Assembly: GCF_013204845.1 (NCBI RefSeq)
Contig: NZ_JABMKY010000004.1
Location: 534,290-598,289, forward strand
Reading direction: 5' to 3'
Source of the DNA: Paenibacillus qinlingensis
GTDB taxonomy: Bacteria > Bacillota > Bacilli > Paenibacillales > NBRC-103111
DNA length: 64,000 nt
Part shown: positions 27,379-37,107 of the stretch, piece after piece
Layout of the letters: each line of letters opens with the position of its first letter
Position numbering within the stretch: position 1 is the first letter of the stretch
Notes under the pieces: generated by a model
What the model saw: the letters and a program-made list of their open reading frames with translations, nothing else
Told to the model about the DNA's origin: nothing
Databases searched by the model: none
Translations under genes and position numbers: made by a program

Positions 27379-27392
27379 GCAAAAAGTAGACG

Positions 27393-27435
27393 AAAGGCTC
27401 GGTCATCCTCCTATTCAGGAGGTGCCGAGCCTTTG
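27393..27435. terminator. bidirectional terminator between fxsA and ytvI
   Basis: AAAGGCTCGG and CCGAGCCTTT form the outer stem, CCTCC/GGAGG the inner one. On the minus strand the stem includes the last codons of ytvI. Confidence 0.85.
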
Positions 27436-28547
27436 TGTATGTATGCTGCGATATCATGGAAAATTCGTGCCCGATAGAAGGCGGTAATTAGAATAAGGGA
27501 TACAGGTCCAACGATGAGTCCCAGTAGCCCGAATAGTTTTAACCCTACGAACATGGCAATCAATGTAGCAAGTGGATCTAGGCCTACTGAGGAGGCTAAT
27601 ACCTTAGGCTCCATAATTTGCCGCGCGATCACGATAACGCCATACAGGACACTGAGACCAATACCAAGCATGATATTACCTTGAGCGAAGAAAACGTAGA
27701 GGATCCATGGCACCATCACTGCGCCTGTTCCCAGATAGGGCATCAGGTCAGCTAAACCTGTTAATAAGCCGATGGTAATTGCATAATCAACTCGGAGAAT
27801 TAGCAAGCCGATAATCACGACAAGTGCAGTAAGTGAAACGAGAATCAACTGAGCCCTCATATAACCGAACAAGGCTTTCTGTAGATCCGTTCGGATCAAT
27901 TTAGTCGTTTTAACAATCACGTCAGAGAAGATGCCCTTATAGCGTTTGATGAGACCGTACCAGTCTTTACTGATGAAAAAAGTGGCTAACATGACGATAA
28001 TCGTGATCGTCGCGATATTAGGTAGTGATGTCAGGAAAGCTTTGAGTGCGGCAAACGTATAGGTGATGACCAATTTACTAACGTCGGCAATAGAACCGGC
28101 AGTCGAGGAGAGATTGGTGTTAACAGTCTCCTGATATTTTGGATTATTCTCAAAAAACTCATTCACGCGTTCAATCCATTGCTGGAAAGTGACTGAATTA
28201 ATGAATACATTAAATTCTTCGACCCACCGGTTGATTTGAAGTTGAATCGTATCCGCGAGGGAGCCAAGTTCCACGACAATATTGGCGACAAGCAAGGTGA
28301 TGATCGTCACCATCGCACCTAAGAATAGGAGCATGGATAACGAAACGGAGAGCCACCTCGGCAGCTTTAATTTGAATTGAAAGAAATTAACTAACGGATT
28401 AAGCATAAGCGCGATAATCCAGCCAAAAATAAAAGGGTAAATGAGTGGAATGATATAGTAAAAGGCAATGGCTACTACAAAGAGAATTATGGCCACCCAT
28501 ATGCCTCTGAAAATTTGGTGAACCAGTCGCGGATTTAGGATACCCAT
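27411..28547 (-). CDS. ytvI: YtvI-type AI-2E transporter family membrane protein
   Basis: 378 residues, about seven to eight membrane helices, of the AI-2E transporter (UPF0118) superfamily; the YtvI subgroup is annotated as sporulation-related in Bacillus. The signature region GLADLMPYLGTGAVMVPWILYVFFAQGN and LDPLATLIAMFVGLKLFGLLGLIVGPVSLILI near the C-terminus are typical. The transported compound is unknown. The frame is open to a TTG at 28571, but AAGGAGTG lies nine bases before ATG 28547. No clear sigma-E promoter was found upstream. Confidence 0.88.
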   Translation of the reverse strand: MGILNPRLVHQIFRGIWVAIILFVVAIAFYYIIPLIYPFIFGWIIALMLNPLVNFFQFKLKLPRWLSVSLSMLLFLGAMVTIITLLVANIVVELGSLADTIQLQINRWVEEFNVFINSVTFQQWIERVNEFFENNPKYQETVNTNLSSTAGSIADVSKLVITYTFAALKAFLTSLPNIATITIIVMLATFFISKDWYGLIKRYKGIFSDVIVKTTKLIRTDLQKALFGYMRAQLILVSLTALVVIIGLLILRVDYAITIGLLTGLADLMPYLGTGAVMVPWILYVFFAQGNIMLGIGLSVLYGVIVIARQIMEPKVLASSVGLDPLATLIAMFVGLKLFGLLGLIVGPVSLILITAFYRARIFHDIAAYIHKGSAPPE

Positions 28548-28621
28548 GGTAGGAAACACTCCTTGTTTCAAGTCAATTATATTGTAACATGAACATGGAT
28601 AAATACGGAAATATCATGATC

Positions 28622-28638
28622 TTTACAAAATCTTAATA
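28622..28638 (+). promoter_or_regulatory. possible Pho-box-like direct repeat upstream of ppk
   Basis: TTTACA, five bases, TTAATA: two half-sites with 11-bp period, as in PhoP sites (TTAACA-N5-TTAACA). Only one half-site is good, and it lies in an AT-rich region. Confidence 0.3.
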
Positions 28639-28660
28639 TATTGAAATGCGGGGAATTGGA

Positions 28661-28690
28661 TTGTCGCCTCCCTAATACGCATAGTACAAT
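28661..28690 (+). promoter_or_regulatory. candidate sigma-A promoter of ppk
   Basis: TTGTCG, 18-bp spacer, TACAAT. It lies 44 bp before the ppk start. Confidence 0.5.
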
Positions 28691-28733
28691 GAAGATATTA
28701 GATCACTAAAAATGGAAAAATACTGGAGGATTT

Positions 28734-30875
28734 ATGAGTATTGCGCGCGAACCAGAACTGAAAGATGTTAAAGAACTCAAGGAACTCAAAGAAGTCAAAG
28801 AAGTCAAAGAGATTTCAACCAAGTACTTAAATCGTGATTTGAGCTGGATCGAGTTCAATTGGCGTGTGCTTGAGGAAGCGCAGGATGCGAGTACACCACT
28901 GCTAGAGCGTGTGAAATTTCTGTCGATCGTATCGAGCAACCTCGATGAATTCATGAGTGTTCGTGTCGCAGGACTCAAGGATCAGATTAAGGCTGGCTAT
29001 ACCAAAAAAGATTTCACCGGCTACACACCGGCAGGACTCATCAAACGCATTATGAAGCGCACGGCGAAAATGGTGACAGAGCAGTATAAAACATATCGAG
29101 AAGTGACGCGGCTTTTGATGAAGGAAGGCATTGTATTTACCGAGTATGAGGATCTAAACACGTCTCAGAAAAAAGCTATGGATGCCTACTATCATGACAT
29201 TATATTCCCTGTATTGACGCCGATGGCAGTCGATCAGAGCCGTCCTTTTCCACTTGTACATAATCAGTCTTTATACTTGGCCGTTCTACTAGTGCGTGAG
29301 GGAGAAGACTTGGATGAGGAGCCTTATTTCGCAATCGTACAAATTCCTAGTAACTTAGCTCGCTGCATACCTGTTCCAACCCGTTCCAATAGTAAAAAGA
29401 CAGAATTTATTCTGCTGGAGGAACTAATTGAGCATCACATTCAGTCGCTATTCAGCGGGTATACTCCGATTTCTGTGCATGGCTTCCGTGTCACGCGAAA
29501 TGCGGATCTAACGCTTAACGAAGAAGGCGCGGAGGATTTGCTGGAAGAGATCGAAAAGGAGCTTAGACGCAGACGCTGGGGCTCTCCTGTGAGGTTAGAG
29601 GTACAAGAGGGAATTCATCCCTACGCGCTTGCCCAATTGCAGGATGAGTTTGAGATTGAAGAGCAAATTTTTGAAATCGACGGTCCTTTAGATATTACTT
29701 ATTTTATGAAGCTCGCAAGTTCGTTGAATGGCTTTGAAAATCTGCGTTACCCGCGCGTGGTGGCCAAATACCCGATTGAGTTTGAGGATGAAACTGACTT
29801 TTTCAGCATTCTCAAAATGAAAGATGTCCTCGTTCACCATCCGTACGAGACCTTTGATGCTGTGACAGACTTTATCGTCCATGCCGCTTATGATCCGCAC
29901 GTATTAGCCATCAAGATGACCTTGTACAGGGCGAGTGGTAAATCGCCGATTATTCAGGCATTGGCTAGAGCGGCTGAATCCGGTAAACAGGTGACGGTAG
30001 TTGTCGAACTGAAAGCAAGATTCGATGAAGAACGAAATATTGCTTGGGCTAGAATGCTGGAGAAATCGGGTTGCCACGTTGTTTACGGGCTAGTCGGACT
30101 CAAAACGCATGCCAAAATCACACTTGTCGTTCGACAGGAAGAGCATACGCTTCGTCGTTATGTTCATGTCGGAACAGGTAACTACAATGACAGTACGGCG
30201 CGGCTCTATACGGATGTAGGCTTGTTCACGTCCAACAGTGTGATTGGAGAAGATGCTTCTGCGCTTTTCAACGAAATTACGGGCTATTCTGCCCCTCATG
30301 ATTGGCAATCCTTCGCTGTCGCTCCAACGGACTTGAAAGATAAATTGTTTGAGCTCATCGCACGTGAATCGGAGCATGCCAGAGCTGGTCGTCCAGCTCG
30401 GATTATTGCCAAAATGAACTCGCTATCGAATCAAGAAATGGTGGATGCGTTATACGCGGCGTCACAAGCTGGCGTGAAGATCGAACTCATCATTCGAGGT
30501 GTCTGTTGCTTGAGGCCAGGTGTGCCTGGTCTAAGTGAGAATATTACCGTTCGGAGTATTGTAGACCGATTCCTGGAACATTCGCGGATTTATTATTTCG
30601 AAAATGGGGGACATGTCGATGTCTATCTGTCTTCGGCAGATTGGATGACGCGTAATTTAACTCGGCGAATTGAGTTGATGTGCCCGGTTTTGGACCGAGA
30701 TATGAAGAAAATGATGATTCAAATTCTAAACGTGACACTTCATGATAATGTCAAAGCGAGAGAGCTCATGCCCAATGGGATGTATACGCGCATAAAAAAT
30801 GAACTGACCCCTTATCGGAGCCAGTTCGAGGCGATGCGGATTACTTCATGGAAAAAACTTCGGTTTGAATCTTAA
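28734..30875 (+). CDS. ppk: polyphosphate kinase 1
   Basis: Polymerises the gamma-phosphate of ATP into polyphosphate, reversibly. 713 residues with the PPK1 layout: N domain (YLNRDLSWIEFNWRVLEEA), head domain, and two phospholipase-D-like C domains. The autophosphorylated His lies in LKTHAKITLVVRQEEHTLRRYVHVGTGNYND (about residues 455-485); DPHVLAIKMTLYRASGKSPI is the other catalytic block. The first 24 residues contain Lys-Glu-Leu/Val repeats encoded by a 9-bp tandem repeat, absent from standard PPK1. GGAGG is four bases before the ATG. The last 35 bases overlap the convergent ppx. Confidence 0.95.
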   Translation: MSIAREPELKDVKELKELKEVKEVKEISTKYLNRDLSWIEFNWRVLEEAQDASTPLLERVKFLSIVSSNLDEFMSVRVAGLKDQIKAGYTKKDFTGYTPAGLIKRIMKRTAKMVTEQYKTYREVTRLLMKEGIVFTEYEDLNTSQKKAMDAYYHDIIFPVLTPMAVDQSRPFPLVHNQSLYLAVLLVREGEDLDEEPYFAIVQIPSNLARCIPVPTRSNSKKTEFILLEELIEHHIQSLFSGYTPISVHGFRVTRNADLTLNEEGAEDLLEEIEKELRRRRWGSPVRLEVQEGIHPYALAQLQDEFEIEEQIFEIDGPLDITYFMKLASSLNGFENLRYPRVVAKYPIEFEDETDFFSILKMKDVLVHHPYETFDAVTDFIVHAAYDPHVLAIKMTLYRASGKSPIIQALARAAESGKQVTVVVELKARFDEERNIAWARMLEKSGCHVVYGLVGLKTHAKITLVVRQEEHTLRRYVHVGTGNYNDSTARLYTDVGLFTSNSVIGEDASALFNEITGYSAPHDWQSFAVAPTDLKDKLFELIARESEHARAGRPARIIAKMNSLSNQEMVDALYAASQAGVKIELIIRGVCCLRPGVPGLSENITVRSIVDRFLEHSRIYYFENGGHVDVYLSSADWMTRNLTRRIELMCPVLDRDMKKMMIQILNVTLHDNVKARELMPNGMYTRIKNELTPYRSQFEAMRITSWKKLRFES
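28764..28811 (+). repeat. in-frame 9-bp repeat in the ppk 5' end
   Basis: Units GAACTCAAG, GAACTCAAA, GAAGTCAAA and GAAGTCAAA follow one another, with a related GATGTTAAA before. They encode a charged Glu-Leu/Val-Lys run at residues 11-26. Confidence 0.85.
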
Positions 30876-32382
30876 GTTTAATGCCCCAGATTTTATCGAA
30901 ATCTTTGGTGAATGTGTTCAGCTCCTTGAGTTCCAAAAAAGGGTTGTGCGCACAAAGCAGATTAAGATTCATTGACGAATCATTGAGCTGGATACGGATG
31001 TCCGTTTGAATGGGCTGTGTTTCGCTGGCATCCATGGCCATGGCCAGCTTAAGGATGGCACCTAGCTTGATGATTAAAGTAACATCGGATTCCAGTAATA
31101 GGTCCTTGTAAACAAGTGCCTGCTGCTGGGTCCGATTTTTTGTTTTAAATGTGGCGATAAGAGAAGCGATGACAATCTCCCGATGACTGAGGCCGTCAAT
31201 ATGTGCTTCTTGAATCATATATTCGGTGTGCTTCAAGTACTGGTAATAATGGACGCTCACACCAATTCGGTACAAAAGAGCAGCTGTGTGCAGCAACAGT
31301 CTGCCGCGTGCTTCTAAATCTGTCGATGGCGCTAGCGAATCGTAAAGTTGCATGGCTAAGTTATCAACATGCCGAACATGTGCGACAGCTGCATTTGGGT
31401 GGAGTGTCAGTATATTCTGAATGCTGGCTTCCAAAACGTTTGCTTTCACCGGTTGCTTCGGATTATAAGTTGCAAAGAAAAGTCCGTCGCGTAAGCCAGA
31501 TCCACTGATGAAACAAGATGAGGATTTCGCGGCTTCGAAGATCGTCTCTAGAATAAGCAGGCCAGGCACAATAATATCGACTCGTTCTTTGGCGAGGCCA
31601 TCGATTTTTTTCCTTTTTTCAATAGTTAATGTGGATAAAAGTATCGAAAATTCTTGAAGCTCACCGGGCTTCATGACGTAATTGTGAGCCAGTTGGAGCG
31701 GGTAATTATTTCGCTTTCGGCTCATTTTGCCAAGTGTACGGATGGTCCCACCTAGTCCAACCATAGGAAGATTGGGGGATTGCATAATCCATGGCTGAGA
31801 AGCGATGGCCTCATGTACCATTTTGCGTATATCAGCCATCTCTTGATCTGTTAAATTAGTGCCCTTCATAAATTGACGAGTGGTATTCACCGCTCCGAAA
31901 GGAAAAGAAACACTTTGGACTAACTCCCGATCCCTTACTAAAGAGACTTCCGTGCTTCCGCCACCAATGTCAATAATCATGCCATTGCGGATATCCATGG
32001 AGTTAATGACCCCTAAATAACCGTAACGAGCCTCCTCATAGCCGCTAAGAACCTCGATCGTGAGCCCTGTTTGTTCCTCTAGAATACGTACGATTTCTGA
32101 CGTGTTGACAGCGTTTCGAACTGCGGCAGTAGCAACGGCTCGAACGGTCGTAACAAATTGAGACTGGCATAACCTGGCATAGTGGGTTAAGATAGGAACG
32201 ATTGAAATAATATCTTTGTTATGTAAGATGCCATCAGGACCCATTCGTTCGCTAAGTCTTGCGGAATCTTTATGTTCACTTACGACCCGATAAGCTCCAT
32301 GGGCATTTATTTCATAAATGACAAGTCGGATGGAGTTGGATCCGATATCGATGATGCCAATCCTAGTTGCAAGGTTGCTCAT
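30841..32382 (-). CDS. ppx: exopolyphosphatase (Ppx/GppA family)
   Basis: 513 residues of the actin-fold Ppx/GppA family, which removes terminal phosphate from polyphosphate or converts pppGpp to ppGpp. The first phosphate loop is GIIDIGSNSIRLVIYE, the middle contains VLSGYEEARYGYLGV and NGMIIDIGGGSTEVSLV, and the adenosine-type motif is MVGLGGTIRTLGKMS. The C-terminal half is the HD-like helical extension of long Ppx. AAAGGAG lies nine bases before the ATG. It is convergent with ppk and the last 11 codons overlap it, so making and breaking polyphosphate are encoded side by side. Confidence 0.93.
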   Translation of the reverse strand: MSNLATRIGIIDIGSNSIRLVIYEINAHGAYRVVSEHKDSARLSERMGPDGILHNKDIISIVPILTHYARLCQSQFVTTVRAVATAAVRNAVNTSEIVRILEEQTGLTIEVLSGYEEARYGYLGVINSMDIRNGMIIDIGGGSTEVSLVRDRELVQSVSFPFGAVNTTRQFMKGTNLTDQEMADIRKMVHEAIASQPWIMQSPNLPMVGLGGTIRTLGKMSRKRNNYPLQLAHNYVMKPGELQEFSILLSTLTIEKRKKIDGLAKERVDIIVPGLLILETIFEAAKSSSCFISGSGLRDGLFFATYNPKQPVKANVLEASIQNILTLHPNAAVAHVRHVDNLAMQLYDSLAPSTDLEARGRLLLHTAALLYRIGVSVHYYQYLKHTEYMIQEAHIDGLSHREIVIASLIATFKTKNRTQQQALVYKDLLLESDVTLIIKLGAILKLAMAMDASETQPIQTDIRIQLNDSSMNLNLLCAHNPFLELKELNTFTKDFDKIWGIKLKIQTEVFSMK

Positions 32383-32681
32383 TGTGTCGCTCCTTTTTAA
32401 CTTAATTCACGGATTCATTCCTTACATTGTATCAATCTCGCACAAGGTCTACAAATTTTTCCGCGCACACTGCATAATTCGAGGAAATTAACAAAAACTT
32501 GTATCGTGCGTTTGGAAATAGTGTACGAAAAATGGTGTGAAAATTCCGCCAAAAAGAATTTCTATGGTAGTGATAATTTACTTCTATGACCTCTTTTGTT
32601 CACTTACCAAGTAAAATACTTTATTATTAAGAGTAGAAAACAGCAATATTATGCTAATAGAGTAGCTAAGGAGAGATTCCC
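32383..32681. other. ppx-citZ divergent intergenic region
   Basis: About 300 AT-rich bases holding promoters for both genes. ATAA-N7-CTAT at 32573-32587 is close to the CcpC dyad ATAA-N7-TTAT that controls citZ in B. subtilis, with one mismatch. TTGTTC at 32596 followed by TATTAT has an overlong 20-bp spacer. Assignments are tentative. Confidence 0.35.
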
Positions 32682-33794
32682 ATGTCTGCAACCAAAGGTT
32701 TAGAAGGAATTGTAGCCACAACCTCGTCGATCAGCTCCATTGTAGATGGTGTGCTTACGTATCGCGGGATTGATATTGATGACCTCGCAGAAAATGCGAC
32801 TTTTGAAGAAGTTATTTACTTACTTTGGTTCGGTAAATTGCCTACTCAAGCTGAACTTGAGAAATTGCAAAGCGACCTGAACGCATACAGCAAAGTACCA
32901 GACGCGGTAATTGATCTTATTCGTGCATTCCCGAAAGATGTGAATTCCATGGCTGCGCTTCGTACAGCAGTTTCTGCACTTGCCCTGTACGATGCCGAAG
33001 CAAATGATTCAAGTTCGGAATCCAATGTGCGTAAAGCTATCAAATTGCAAGCACAAATTCCTGCTATTATCGCGGCATTCGCACGCATTCGTGAAGGCAA
33101 AGAGCCAGTAGCTTCCCCAGGATATTCTTCTGTAGCTGCTAACTTCTTGTTCCAATTGACGGGTAACGAGCCAGATAAAGTTGCAATCGAAGCGTTGGAC
33201 AAAGCATTAGTACTGCATGCTGACCACGAGTTGAATGCATCGACATTTGCTGCGCGTGTAACTGTTGCAACGCTGACAGATATCTACTCGGGTATTACTT
33301 CCGCAATCGGCACACTCAAAGGACCTCTTCACGGTGGTGCTAACGAAGCGGTAATGGTAATGCTAGAAGAGATCGGTACTGTTGAGAACGTTGTTCCTTA
33401 CATTAACGGTAAATTAGAGCGCAAGGACAAAATCATGGGCTTCGGTCACCGCGTATACAAAAACGGCGATCCTCGTGCAAAGCACTTGCAAAAAATGTCT
33501 TATGAGCTTGGCAAATTGACAGGTAACCTGAAATGGTACGAAATGTCCATTAAAGCAGACGAGTTGGTAACAGGTCTTAAAGGTTTGAAACCAAACGTTG
33601 ACTTCTACTCGGCATCCGTATACACGACGCTAGAAATCCCGCGTGACTTGTTTACGCCGATCTTCGCGATCTCCCGTACATCCGGTTGGGCAGCTCATAT
33701 TCTTGAGCAGTACGAAAACAACCGCTTGATCCGCCCTCGCGCAGAGTACACAGGTCCAGTTAACCAAAAATATATCCCAATTGGCCAACGCTAA
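32682..33794 (+). CDS. citZ: citrate synthase
   Basis: 370 residues; condenses oxaloacetate and acetyl-CoA, the entry step of the TCA cycle. Short Gram-positive dimeric type. Catalytic blocks are GPLHGGANEAVMVML and IMGFGHRVYKNGDPRA (active-site His residues) and the Asp-containing VDFYSASVYTTLEIP. RTSGWAAHILEQYENNRLIRPRAEY is the conserved C-terminus. AAGGAG precedes the ATG. citZ-icd-mdh occur in the same order as in B. subtilis. Codon use is strongly biased, suggesting high expression. Confidence 0.97.
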   Translation: MSATKGLEGIVATTSSISSIVDGVLTYRGIDIDDLAENATFEEVIYLLWFGKLPTQAELEKLQSDLNAYSKVPDAVIDLIRAFPKDVNSMAALRTAVSALALYDAEANDSSSESNVRKAIKLQAQIPAIIAAFARIREGKEPVASPGYSSVAANFLFQLTGNEPDKVAIEALDKALVLHADHELNASTFAARVTVATLTDIYSGITSAIGTLKGPLHGGANEAVMVMLEEIGTVENVVPYINGKLERKDKIMGFGHRVYKNGDPRAKHLQKMSYELGKLTGNLKWYEMSIKADELVTGLKGLKPNVDFYSASVYTTLEIPRDLFTPIFAISRTSGWAAHILEQYENNRLIRPRAEYTGPVNQKYIPIGQR

Positions 33795-33829
33795 TTGTTA
33801 GTTCATTAAGCTCAAGGTGCGGGCGTTTG

Positions 33830-33878
33830 GTACTGAGCCCCAGTTAATTGGGGGAGTACTGTAACTCCCGTCACTTTT
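33830..33878 (+). promoter_or_regulatory. overlapping alternative hairpins between citZ and icd
   Basis: GTACT-GAG-CCCCA pairs with TGGGG-G-AGTAC (33830-33859). A second stem, GGGAGT with ACTCCC (33852-33869), uses part of the same right arm and is followed by GTCACTTTTT. The two are mutually exclusive, like an antiterminator/terminator pair, and could tune icd relative to citZ. Confidence 0.45.
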
Positions 33879-33950
33879 TGTGTGCCTAGCTATGCACAGC
33901 ATATAGAAAAGAAATCATTTTCATACAAATTTGAGGAGGAACTATTAATC

Positions 33951-35249
33951 ATGCCACAATTCGAAAACTACGAGCTACCAACAGAAGGACAAAAAATCAC
34001 GATCGAAAACGGTGTACTTCAAGTCCCTAACAACCCAATTATCCCTTTCATCGAGGGTGACGGTACAGGTCCTGACATCTGGGCAGCTTCCGTACGCGTT
34101 CTAGATGCTGCTGTTGAGAAAGCATACAAAGGCGAAAAGAAAATCGCTTGGTACGAAGTATACGCTGGTGAGAAAGCATTCAACAAATTCAACAGCTGGT
34201 TGCCTAACGATACGTTAACAGCTATGAAAGAATATATCGTGTCCATCAAAGGACCTCTAACTACACCAATCGGTGGCGGTATCCGTTCCCTGAACGTGGC
34301 ACTTCGTCAAGAGCTTGATCTTTACGTATGTTCCCGTCCAGTTCGTTACTTCGATGGCGTTCCATCCCCAGTTAAACGTCCTGAGCTGGTTGACATGGTT
34401 ATTTTCCGTGAAAACACAGAAGATATCTACGCAGGTATCGAGTGGGAAGCTGGTTCTGAAGCAGTTAAGAAAGTAATCTCCTTCTTGCAAAACGAAATGG
34501 GCGTTAACAAAATCCGTTTCCCAGAAACTTCAGGTATCGGTGTTAAACCAGTATCCTCCGAAGGTACAGAGCGTTTGGTTCGCGCAGCTATCGAGTACGC
34601 AATCAAACATGGCCGCAAAACGTTAACATTGGTTCACAAAGGTAACATCATGAAGTTCACAGAAGGCGCGTTCAAAAACTGGGGTTATGAGTTGGCAGAG
34701 CGTGAATATGCTGATAAAACATTTACATGGGCACAATATGACCGTATCAAAGAAGCAGAAGGCGCAGAAGCTGCAAACAAAGCACAAAAAGACGCTGAAG
34801 CTGCTGGCAAAATCATCGTAAAAGATGCGATCGCTGACATCGCGCTTCAACAAGTATTGACTCGTCCTACTGATTTCGACGTAATCGCTACATTGAACTT
34901 GAACGGTGACTACCTGTCTGATGCACTAGCTGCACAAGTTGGTGGTATCGGTATCGCTCCAGGAGCTAACATCAACTACTTGACTGGTCATGCAATCTTC
35001 GAAGCAACTCACGGTACAGCTCCTAAGTACGCTGGTCTTGATGTTGTTAACCCAGGTTCCGTAATCCTTTCCGGCGTTATGTTGCTTGAGCACCTTGGTT
35101 GGTTGGAAGCAGCTGAGCTGATCTACAAAGGCTTGGAAACATCCATCAATAACAAAACAGTTACTTATGACTTCGCACGTTTGATGGAAGGCGCGAAAGA
35201 AATTAAGTGCTCCGAGTTCGCAAACGAAATCATCAAAAACATGGCTTAA
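33951..35249 (+). CDS. icd: isocitrate dehydrogenase (NADP+)
   Basis: 432 residues; oxidatively decarboxylates isocitrate to 2-oxoglutarate. [41 protein letters not shown] and [17 protein letters not shown] are the substrate-binding blocks; Ser113 in GIRSLN is the residue phosphorylated in the E. coli enzyme. [26 protein letters not shown] and [31 protein letters not shown] complete the family pattern. The insertion [19 protein letters not shown] (about 265-285) is Bacillus-like. The frame opens 23 codons earlier, but GAGGAGG lies upstream of ATG 33951. Likely cotranscribed with citZ and mdh. Confidence 0.97.
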   Translation: MPQFENYELPTEGQKITIENGVLQVPNNPIIPFIEGDGTGPDIWAASVRVLDAAVEKAYKGEKKIAWYEVYAGEKAFNKFNSWLPNDTLTAMKEYIVSIKGPLTTPIGGGIRSLNVALRQELDLYVCSRPVRYFDGVPSPVKRPELVDMVIFRENTEDIYAGIEWEAGSEAVKKVISFLQNEMGVNKIRFPETSGIGVKPVSSEGTERLVRAAIEYAIKHGRKTLTLVHKGNIMKFTEGAFKNWGYELAEREYADKTFTWAQYDRIKEAEGAEAANKAQKDAEAAGKIIVKDAIADIALQQVLTRPTDFDVIATLNLNGDYLSDALAAQVGGIGIAPGANINYLTGHAIFEATHGTAPKYAGLDVVNPGSVILSGVMLLEHLGWLEAAELIYKGLETSINNKTVTYDFARLMEGAKEIKCSEFANEIIKNMA

Positions 35250-35307
35250 TTCGTAATTCGTACCTATCGTTGAGTTAGACAAAAGATTATGAGGAGGTAC
35301 ATTTTAA

Positions 35308-36249
35308 ATGGCTATTCGTCGTAATAAAATTACCGTTGTTGGCGCGGGTTTCACAGGTGCTACTACTGCTCTAATGCTAGCTCAAAAAGAACTTGGTGAC
35401 GTTGTTCTACTCGATATTCCGCAATTAGAAAACCCTACAAAGGGGAAAGCACTTGATATGCTTGAAGCAGGTCCTGTGCAAGGCTTTGACGCTCAAATCA
35501 CAGGTACATCCAATTATGCGGATGCAGCGGGTTCTGACATTGTTATCATCACGGCAGGGATTGCTCGAAAACCGGGGATGAGCCGCGACGATCTTGTTAA
35601 CACAAATGCGGGTATCGTGAAATCCGTTTGTGAGAACGTGAAGGAAGTTGCGCCTGATTCCATCGTAATCATTTTGAGTAACCCTGTTGATGCGATGACT
35701 TACGTCGCTTACCAGGCGCTTGGTTTCCCGAAAAATCGCGTTATCGGTCAATCCGGTGTACTTGATACAGCCCGTTATCTAACGTTCATCTCGCAAGAGT
35801 TAAACGTATCCGTTGAGGATGTCAAAGGGGTTGTTATCGGTGGGCACGGTGATGACATGGTACCACTCGTACGTTACACTTACGCTGGCGGCGTACCAAT
35901 TGAGAAGCTGATATCAGCTGATCGCATCGAAGCCATCGTTCAGCGTACACGTACTGGCGGCGGCGAAATCGTTAACCTGCTTGGTAACGGTAGTGCATAC
36001 TACGCACCAGCGGCTTCCCTTGTGCAAATGACGGAAGCTATCTTGAAAGATAAAAAGCGAATCATTCCAACAATCGCACTACTTGAAGGTGAGTACGGCT
36101 ACAATAATCTGTTCATGGGTGTTCTGACGGTTCTCGGTGCTAACGGCATCGAGAAAATTATGGACATCGAATTGACAGAAGCTGAGCGATCAGCTTTGGA
36201 CAAAACAGCAGAATCCGTACGCAATGTCATTAAAGTAGTCGCCGGTTAA
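35308..36249 (+). CDS. mdh: malate dehydrogenase
   Basis: 313 residues; oxidises malate to oxaloacetate with NAD+. Lactate-dehydrogenase-like tetrameric type. Dinucleotide loop [11 protein letters not shown] with Asp36 selecting NAD; substrate arginines in [11 protein letters not shown] (87 and 93) and LDTAR (156); catalytic Asp153 and His180 in [17 protein letters not shown] lies nine bases before the ATG. Third gene of the citZ-icd-mdh cluster, ended by a strong terminator. In B. subtilis phoPR follows directly; here about 5 kb with other genes intervene. Confidence 0.97.
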   Translation: MAIRRNKITVVGAGFTGATTALMLAQKELGDVVLLDIPQLENPTKGKALDMLEAGPVQGFDAQITGTSNYADAAGSDIVIITAGIARKPGMSRDDLVNTNAGIVKSVCENVKEVAPDSIVIILSNPVDAMTYVAYQALGFPKNRVIGQSGVLDTARYLTFISQELNVSVEDVKGVVIGGHGDDMVPLVRYTYAGGVPIEKLISADRIEAIVQRTRTGGGEIVNLLGNGSAYYAPAASLVQMTEAILKDKKRIIPTIALLEGEYGYNNLFMGVLTVLGANGIEKIMDIELTEAERSALDKTAESVRNVIKVVAG

Positions 36250-36258
36250 TAAATGAAT

Positions 36259-36297
36259 GGCCAGTCTCCTAGGTTTTAGGGGCTGGTCGTTTTTTTA
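36259..36297 (+). terminator. terminator of citZ-icd-mdh
   Basis: GGCCAGTCTCC pairs with GGGGCTGGTC, followed by GTTTTTTT. Confidence 0.88.
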
Positions 36298-36441
36298 TGT
36301 TTTGGGTCTAGTCGGGGACACTGATATTGGTGAAAGGGAACCACGTTCCACTATTCGCGGAGATCAGGGGTTGTTTTCTACTTATTTAGTCACAGTTTTA
36401 TGGAGATATGGTGAATTTGTAGGAATTTTGACATCGCTTTC

Positions 36442-36470
36442 TTGTTACCCACATTCCGATTCTGTATACT
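36442..36470 (+). promoter_or_regulatory. sigma-A promoter of the small membrane protein gene
   Basis: TTGTTA, 17-bp spacer, TATACT, 41 bp before the start codon. Confidence 0.6.
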
Positions 36471-36511
36471 AAAAGAGAACGATTCTAATTAAAATTGCGG
36501 AGGTCGACTCA

Positions 36512-36952
36512 ATGCCCGAATCAGTACAACATGTTATGCTTTTTTTACACGTAATTAGTGCTTTATTGCTTGGATCTTATGTTGTTTTCCCTTTCATTGT
36601 AGGACGAGCTGCTAGCTTATCCGGTGCAGGACAAGAAAGCTTCATGGGATTATTGTCCACGCTCAATCGAATTGGTCAGTTTTCTTTGATCGTTACCTTC
36701 ATCTCTGGAGGAGCAATGGTCAGCGAAGGCAGTTTCTCAGGTTTATGGATGGCACTCGCTATCATTTTACTTGTAATTGTGGGGGCAGTTACAGGAATGA
36801 TCGGTGGTCGCATCAAGAAATTGAGAGCGAACAGTGCAGCAGGTAAAAGTACAGCAGGAGATGCTGCGAAAATTAAAACATTCAGCTGGATCGCTGCTAT
36901 CGCGGTTATCCTGGCAATTGTGATTATGACAAATCCTCAGATTTTGGCATAG
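36512..36952 (+). CDS. four-helix membrane protein, unknown function
   Basis: 146 residues with four predicted membrane segments (about 7-28, 46-66, 74-99 and 124-143) and a basic Ala/Lys/Ser-rich loop between the last two (KKLRANSAAGKSTAGDAAKIK). HVMLFLHVISALLLGS near the start places two His in the first helix, reminiscent of CopD/DUF2269-like haem or copper membrane proteins, but this is only a resemblance. GCGGAGG is eight bases before the ATG. It has its own promoter and a perfect terminator, so it is a single-gene unit. Confidence 0.8.
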   Translation: MPESVQHVMLFLHVISALLLGSYVVFPFIVGRAASLSGAGQESFMGLLSTLNRIGQFSLIVTFISGGAMVSEGSFSGLWMALAIILLVIVGAVTGMIGGRIKKLRANSAAGKSTAGDAAKIKTFSWIAAIAVILAIVIMTNPQILA

Positions 36953-36966
36953 GTATAGAGATGTAG

Positions 36967-37002
36967 AGAACCTCCTTTCCAAGTGGAAAGGAGGTTCTTT
37001 TG
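36967..37002 (+). terminator. terminator with 14-bp perfect stem
   Basis: AGAACCTCCTTTCC and GGAAAGGAGGTTCT flank a 4-base loop, then TTTT. Confidence 0.93.
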
Positions 37003-37107
37003 CGTTGGTTCGATGGAGTTTCAGGCCAGCTAGTTGCTGGGTATGAACTGAATGTGAATAGGTGGATTATATCCAGCTAATTGTATTGAATTGGATGAGT
37101 TTATTGG

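Noticed and set aside
36257..36472. 71-codon frame after mdh
   Set aside because: It lies over the mdh terminator and a promoter region, with no ribosome-binding site.
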